Below, piece by piece: positions 4,913-8,635 of a DNA stretch of 8,635 nt. How positions within the stretch are numbered: the stretch's first letter is position 1; each line of letters opens with the position of its first letter. The translations under genes were made by a program, and so were the position numbers. This stretch comes from Pseudomonadota bacterium (GTDB lineage: Bacteria > Desulfobacterota > Syntrophia > Syntrophales > JADFWA01): the NCBI GenBank assembly GCA_015222855.1, contig JADFWA010000334.1, positions 1 to 8,635 on the forward strand, written 5' to 3'. The notes under the pieces are model-generated. The model saw only the letters and a list, made by a program, of their open reading frames with translations, ran no database searches and was not told the DNA's origin.

Positions 4913-7672
4913 CTATTTGCCGGCAAACGCCTTTCCCTCGGGGGCTTCCAGCCAGGGTTTGATATTGATATTATCCCCCCAGATGACGTTTTTATCGGGC
5001 GGGACCGTCCCCCACCAGTTGTGACGGGCGTCGATCTGGATAGATGAAAATGCCTGCACAGCCACTGCATTATTAACGAAGTTATTGTGATTTATCTTGG
5101 GCCGCGACATTCCGACGCACTTTATGCCGCCCTCGCCAAGGTTGCCGGCAATAGTATTGTAAAATATTTTGGGCGCCGCATCATTACGACAGTAAATACC
5201 ATTCTGGGCATTTTGGGCGATGTAACAATAGGAGATTTCCGGAGCGCCGTAGTAAACATCAAATGCAGTCGTGGCGGATTTTACAATACAATATTCGAAG
5301 AAGCTGTTCACCCTGGTCTTCTTTTCAAAACGTACTGCATTGCGGTAATCGCCGGCCGAAGGAGTTGCTCCCGAGGATATAAACAGAATCGGATCTTCAT
5401 CGGTGCCCCGTGCAACCACACCGCCATCCTGTGCGATTATCGAGGTGTTCTGGTCAAATCTGATCACAACTCCCGGCTCAATGTAAAGTGTGACGCCTTT
5501 ATCGACGATGACGTCTTTTACAATCCTGTAAGGACTGTTCGACAGAATGAGAAACGCATCCGCGTTTACAGCCCCGCTCAACTTCGCCGCCAGAATTGGA
5601 GGTTTGATCGATTTCCCTTCCGGCCAGGCGCTATTCAGGACTGAGCCAATGTCAATCCTTCCCTTAATCCTTTTCAGGATATCAAGACAGTCAGCGCTGC
5701 CCCACCAATTATCACGGGCATTGACCGCCTCTCCCGACATGGCGGCCACCATATCAAAGGGTTTGTTATCGTAAATATTATTCTCCGTTGCGGACATCCG
5801 GCTGTTCTGAACTGTTATTCCTGAACCACTGTTTTGAACAATCAGATTATGTTTGACAGTGGGAGATGCATCCCGAACGGCAATTCCTCCTCCGGCATTA
5901 CCCTGAATCCTGTTTTGTGTAATGGCAGGTCTGGCTCCACTTGCCGCAAGGATCCCGGTTTTACTGTTTTTATGTATCGTATTTTTAGTCAACTCCGGCC
6001 TGGAAAACGCGCCCAGAATCTTGATACCAACAACGTTGGCCGTCAGTTCACAGGCCTCTATACGGGGAGAAGATGACTGGCAGGTTATTCCCGCCCTTGC
6101 ATTCTTAACGCGGCAAAATCTGAGGAGGTTTTCTCTCTCTTTTACATTATTGAAGGTAATACCATCCCAAACTCCTCCCTCTCCCTCTGCCACACCAAAG
6201 GAAATGAGTTGCTTGTCGTCTCCCACAGCCTTAAGACGCCCCTCAATAACCAGGCCGCCACCCTTTGACCGTATCTCGGTCCCCGGCTCAATGGTCAGAA
6301 GAGTTTTATCTTTAACAAGAACGGTGTCTTCGATGACATAGGGACTGGCGCCCGCGTACCATGTTGTATCGCTCTCAATGGAACCGGATACCGGAGTCGG
6401 GCCCGGTGGCACAGGCATCCCGATAATGGTTTGAGTCTTTTTGCTCTCATTGCCGACTGTGTCTGTGGCTGAAACCTTATAATAATACTTCCGGGAATTG
6501 ACAAGTCCGGCATCCCGCTGTTGATCAAATTCCGTCCTGGCCACCTCCTTGAATCCGGAAAGCGGTGTAATGCTGCGATAAACCCGGTAACCCGTCAGGT
6601 CGGGTTCGGTATTTTTGTCCCATTTCAACAAAACAAAACCGTCCCGTCCCACAGATGTCAGACCTTTGGTTTTCTCAGGTGGAGTGGTATCCATGGTTAC
6701 AGCGCCTATGGCATCGATCCAGTGGGCGGTATTTCCGGAATCATCGGTCAGATAACCGGTGATAATGGCATTTGTCACGTTATCCCCCGGCACAACCCTG
6801 TAAGTTCCCAGATAACCGCCGGGTTTAACCTCCACCATGTCTATACCCTTTTTATCCTCTCCTATATCGAATGAGGCCTGCATCCCGGGGGTACCCTTGA
6901 TGACAACCCTGATCTCATCACCGGCCTTCTTTGGAAATCCTCTGGTATCCTGGGTAAGTAACGTAATATCGGGAGGACGAAGCGCCTCGGCAATGGTCGG
7001 CACCGGAATGGTCTTTACCATATCCCTGAACAGGTCGTCACACGCGCGCAGCAGTTGAATATCCCTCATATTCATGGCCGTGGCAATTATAGTGGCAATA
7101 ACACCCACAGGCGACACGGAGATACCACCTTCATGTATGCGCGCCACATGCTGGCCGCTCCAGAGGAAATGGCCTGTCTTGGTATCATACATCTTAATCT
7201 CAGCGCCCACAGACACCTGTGAGTACATTACTGCAAAGAGTTTATCGAAATTGGATATTTCGCCAAAGATTACCGCATCCACATTAAGGATTTTCCCCAG
7301 CTCCTGTGGTAATGTTGAATTTATTACTTCAGGATCTGTAAGTCCGGCTTTTCTCAACAGGCGGTCAACACGGCACAGTTCCATATCTTTATAGGGAACG
7401 GAGCTGAAGTGATTGTAAAAGCCCCGCCGTACTGTTCTGGTGCCCTTTTTGCTTCGGGATTGATCAAGAAACGGAAGCACCGCCACGCTGCGAGGCTTGT
7501 GCTTTTCCAGATATGGATCGACTTTATAAGTTCCTTCAAAGGGAGAAATGATCTGAGGACTGATCGCGGTTTTCCTGGTGGCTACAACACAGCTCTGGAT
7601 CATGATGAGCAGAGGTAACAATAAAATAAAACAAATAAACCCTCTAAAATGTCTCAACGTCCAGCAGTGCAT
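4913..7672 (-). CDS. Large multidomain outer-membrane-type lipoprotein: GNA1162-like, beta-sandwich, FN3, two beta-helix modules
   Basis: About 919 residues (numbering here from the upstream ATG at 7678). A lipoprotein signal ends in IMIQSC, with C30 as the probable lipidated cysteine. Residues ~62-226 resemble the GNA1162/DUF799 lipoprotein domain: SVAVLPFLDQS, LGKILNVDAVIFGEISNF, EIKMYDTKTGHFLWSG. Residues ~235-328 look like a beta-sandwich (IRVVIKGTPGMQASFDIGE). Residues ~332-420 are a fibronectin type III domain (VLLKWDKNTEPDLTGYRVYR, YYYKVSATD). Residues ~430-690 and ~698-915 are two homologous right-handed beta-helix modules, each opening with a cap (LLTIEPGTEIR; LYIEPGVVIR) and closing with ARDNWWG or ARHNWWG. 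ATG 7672 is preferred over 7678 because AGGAG lies 6 nt before it and 0 nt before the other. The first 29 bp overlap the hydrolase gene. Likely a periplasm- or surface-facing scaffold or ligand-binding protein; beta-helices often bind carbohydrate, but no catalytic residues are evident. Confidence 0.88.
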   Translation of the reverse strand: MHCWTLRHFRGFICFILLLPLLIMIQSCVVATRKTAISPQIISPFEGTYKVDPYLEKHKPRSVAVLPFLDQSRSKKGTRTVRRGFYNHFSSVPYKDMELCRVDRLLRKAGLTDPEVINSTLPQELGKILNVDAVIFGEISNFDKLFAVMYSQVSVGAEIKMYDTKTGHFLWSGQHVARIHEGGISVSPVGVIATIIATAMNMRDIQLLRACDDLFRDMVKTIPVPTIAEALRPPDITLLTQDTRGFPKKAGDEIRVVIKGTPGMQASFDIGEDKKGIDMVEVKPGGYLGTYRVVPGDNVTNAIITGYLTDDSGNTAHWIDAIGAVTMDTTPPEKTKGLTSVGRDGFVLLKWDKNTEPDLTGYRVYRSITPLSGFKEVARTEFDQQRDAGLVNSRKYYYKVSATDTVGNESKKTQTIIGMPVPPGPTPVSGSIESDTTWYAGASPYVIEDTVLVKDKTLLTIEPGTEIRSKGGGLVIEGRLKAVGDDKQLISFGVAEGEGGVWDGITFNNVKERENLLRFCRVKNARAGITCQSSSPRIEACELTANVVGIKILGAFSRPELTKNTIHKNSKTGILAASGARPAITQNRIQGNAGGGIAVRDASPTVKHNLIVQNSGSGITVQNSRMSATENNIYDNKPFDMVAAMSGEAVNARDNWWGSADCLDILKRIKGRIDIGSVLNSAWPEGKSIKPPILAAKLSGAVNADAFLILSNSPYRIVKDVIVDKGVTLYIEPGVVIRFDQNTSIIAQDGGVVARGTDEDPILFISSGATPSAGDYRNAVRFEKKTRVNSFFEYCIVKSATTAFDVYYGAPEISYCYIAQNAQNGIYCRNDAAPKIFYNTIAGNLGEGGIKCVGMSRPKINHNNFVNNAVAVQAFSSIQIDARHNWWGTVPPDKNVIWGDNINIKPWLEAPEGKAFAGK

Positions 7673-8408
7673 TTTCATCTCCTTTTATAATCTCTCCATG
7701 ACCTGGATAGATGGTTTGGGGTTTGATTGTATTACAGAGACGATTATAAGAATCTATGATTAATTTTCTGCTCCAGTAAAAACGGTTCAGGGCTCCGCGA
7801 CCCCCTTCTTTCATATTCAGGATCATATCGCCGCAGATAAGCTCACCGGACGCACCATTGTAAAAGGAAACGGAATCCTCCGTATGGCCCGGTGTTGCCA
7901 GAACCTCCCATTCATCAAAACCGAGATTGTATCCTGTGTCACCCTCACATTTAAAGTAGCCGATTCTGTCCCGCCCATAGGGAAGCTTGACGATATTTCT
8001 GAGACCGGGAAGTGGTATACCGGCAAGACCCTCAAACTTAAAATGGGAAAATTTCCTTACGTACCGGGTGCTCGCGACGGACGCCGGCACACAACCGACA
8101 AACCAGTTTTTTATAAGAGACAGCTTCCTTTTGCCGTTCAGATAGTCTTCCACCATGTAATTGAACAGCGCCTTTGTAGTCGGCGGACACTTATCGAGGA
8201 GATGGCCGATCCCACCGATATGGTCTATGTGAAAATGGGTTGAGACGACATAGAGTATATCTCCCAGTTCCATACCGGGTGTACCGGTAACATACTCCAC
8301 GACGTCCTCAGCGCTCCCGATACTTCCCACGTCGACAACCATCAGACCGTCTTTACCGGTAATTACATAGGTCCTTGCAAGGCCGGAATTTTTGAGAGGA
8401 TGAACCAT
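7644..8408 (-). CDS. Metallo-beta-lactamase-fold hydrolase (glyoxalase II-like)
   Basis: This 254-residue cytoplasmic protein has no signal peptide. It carries the MBL metal set: THFHIDH (H58, H60, D62, H63), ATPGHTEDS (H175), ICGDMI (bridging D194) and YPGHGE (H237), so it should bind two metal ions and act as a hydrolase. The N-terminal strands (TYVITGKDGLMVVDVG) are typical. Residues ~80-165 form a lid region with a basic, aromatic stretch (KRKLSLIKNWFVG) not typical of short glyoxalase II enzymes; the substrate cannot be read from sequence. ATG 8408 is preferred over an in-frame TTG at 8426, because the extra codons lie in a repeat; neither has a clear ribosome site. The 3' end overlaps the lipoprotein start by 29 bp. 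It may be functionally unrelated to the envelope genes and only co-transcribed. Confidence 0.9.
   Translation of the reverse strand: MVHPLKNSGLARTYVITGKDGLMVVDVGSIGSAEDVVEYVTGTPGMELGDILYVVSTHFHIDHIGGIGHLLDKCPPTTKALFNYMVEDYLNGKRKLSLIKNWFVGCVPASVASTRYVRKFSHFKFEGLAGIPLPGLRNIVKLPYGRDRIGYFKCEGDTGYNLGFDEWEVLATPGHTEDSVSFYNGASGELICGDMILNMKEGGRGALNRFYWSRKLIIDSYNRLCNTIKPQTIYPGHGEIIKGDENALLDVETF
7679..7683 (-). promoter_or_regulatory. Ribosome site that decides the lipoprotein start
   Basis: On the - strand the sequence reads AAAAGGAG, then ATGAAAATG. AGGAG is in contact with the first ATG (7678) and 6 nt from the second (7672), so the second is the better start by spacing. The site lies inside the coding end of the upstream hydrolase gene, which suggests coupled translation. 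Confidence 0.6.
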
Positions 8409-8424
8409 AATCAATTTAAATATC

Positions 8425-8526
8425 AAATATCAAAATGAAAAATGAAAAACCAACTAACCTGTTTAAGATTTCAGCACCTTTCATAATTTTTTCCATTTTA
8501 CTTTTTAATTTTGCATTTTGATATTT
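8425..8526. repeat. AT-rich inverted repeat upstream of the hydrolase gene
   Basis: AAATATCAAAATG (8425-8437) and CATTTTGATATTT (8514-8526) are perfect 13-bp inverted copies around an AT-rich 76-bp centre with no credible gene. It occupies most of the 133 bp between the preceding gene's stop and the hydrolase start, so the operon promoter, if there is one here, must lie within or beside it. No -35/-10 pair stands out. The A/T-rich TATCAAAATGAAAAATGAAAAA type of sequence also occurs as a dispersed repeat in environmental genomes (from memory). Confidence 0.5.
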
Positions 8527-8541
8527 TCATTGGCAGCGAAA

Positions 8542-8634
8542 CTACCGCTCCATTCTGCTAACGTAATCTTTCAACGCTATCTGCCAGAACCTTAAGGTTT
8601 TTTGAGTAACATCAAGGAATTTACGGCAGCTCAA
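8542..8634 (-). CDS. C-terminal end of an unknown protein (partial, cut by window edge)
   Basis: On the - strand the frame is open from the window edge for 30 codons to TAG 8542-8544. The tail reads like a real protein end (FLDVTQKTLRFWQIALKDYV, then SRMER), probably an amphipathic helix with aromatic and basic residues. The family is not recognisable. It shares the orientation of the minus-strand operon and ends 133 bp before the hydrolase start. The AT-rich inverted repeat between them leaves it unclear whether it belongs to the same transcript. Confidence 0.45.
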   Translation of the reverse strand: MSCRKFLDVTQKTLRFWQIALKDYVSRMER

Positions 8635-8635
8635 G

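Noticed and set aside
4864..5070. Amidase start at 5070 giving a 69-residue longer N-terminus
   Set aside because: The extension translates the palindromic repeat and the 3' end of the lipoprotein gene, and would bury the Tat signal. ATG 4863 has a ribosome site and begins right at the signal.
8409..8426. TTG start at 8426 for the hydrolase
   Set aside because: It lies in the AT-rich repeat, lacks a ribosome site and adds six residues of no clear use; ATG 8408 is simpler.
8416..8496. 26-codon minus-strand frame upstream of the hydrolase
   Set aside because: Its second half is made of the repeat arm, no convincing ribosome site precedes it, and AT-rich DNA gives such frames by chance.

Overview
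The window looks like chromosomal DNA of a Gram-negative, probably anaerobic environmental bacterium. Desulfobacterota or Nitrospirota is the best guess. The basis is a lipobox lipoprotein, a Tat-exported peptidoglycan amidase, several periplasmic TPR proteins, an FN3/beta-helix protein with NWWG motifs, and dispersed palindromes (a C5T3/A3G5 stem and a GCAGGGCT stem) that I associate with those groups. This placement is inference; there is no rRNA or housekeeping marker.

Left part (1-2900): an AT-rich accessory region, mostly + strand. It holds the tail of an unknown gene (2-142), a small membrane-anchored protein (406-945), a three-CxxC zinc-ribbon protein (1089-1412), an open-frame gene remnant (1561-1683), and a protein with a DUF4145/HEPN-like C-terminus (1684-2445). 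Between the genes lie non-coding palindromic elements: a 96-bp and a 112-bp imperfect inverted repeat that look like MITE/REP elements, and two inverted copies of a 12-bp terminal-type motif (349-360 and 2484-2495) that bracket all three intact genes. Three further stem-loops (2759-2799, 2796-2841, 2881-2898) fill the gap where the two transcription directions converge.

Right part (2900-8545): a compact minus-strand gene set, read from right to left: a metallo-beta-lactamase-fold hydrolase (8408-7644), a ~919-residue outer-membrane-type lipoprotein (7672-4913), a Tat-exported TPR/N-acetylmuramoyl-L-alanine amidase (4863-3751) and a secreted seven-repeat TPR protein (3754-2900). Overlaps of 29 bp and 4 bp (ATGA), and a 49-bp gap holding only a short palindromic repeat, point to one operon. 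The lipoprotein joins a GNA1162/DUF799-like N-terminal domain to a beta-sandwich, an FN3 domain and two homologous beta-helix modules. Together the set suggests a cell-envelope assembly or remodelling function: a surface or periplasmic scaffold, a murein hydrolase and a TPR adaptor. The MBL-fold enzyme may be a cytoplasmic accessory or only co-transcribed. The tail of another minus-strand gene (8634-8542) lies upstream, separated by an AT-rich inverted repeat.

The best candidates for something undescribed are the MBL/lipoprotein/amidase/TPR operon and the repeat-bracketed cargo of three small genes. Neither is a recognised named system from sequence alone.
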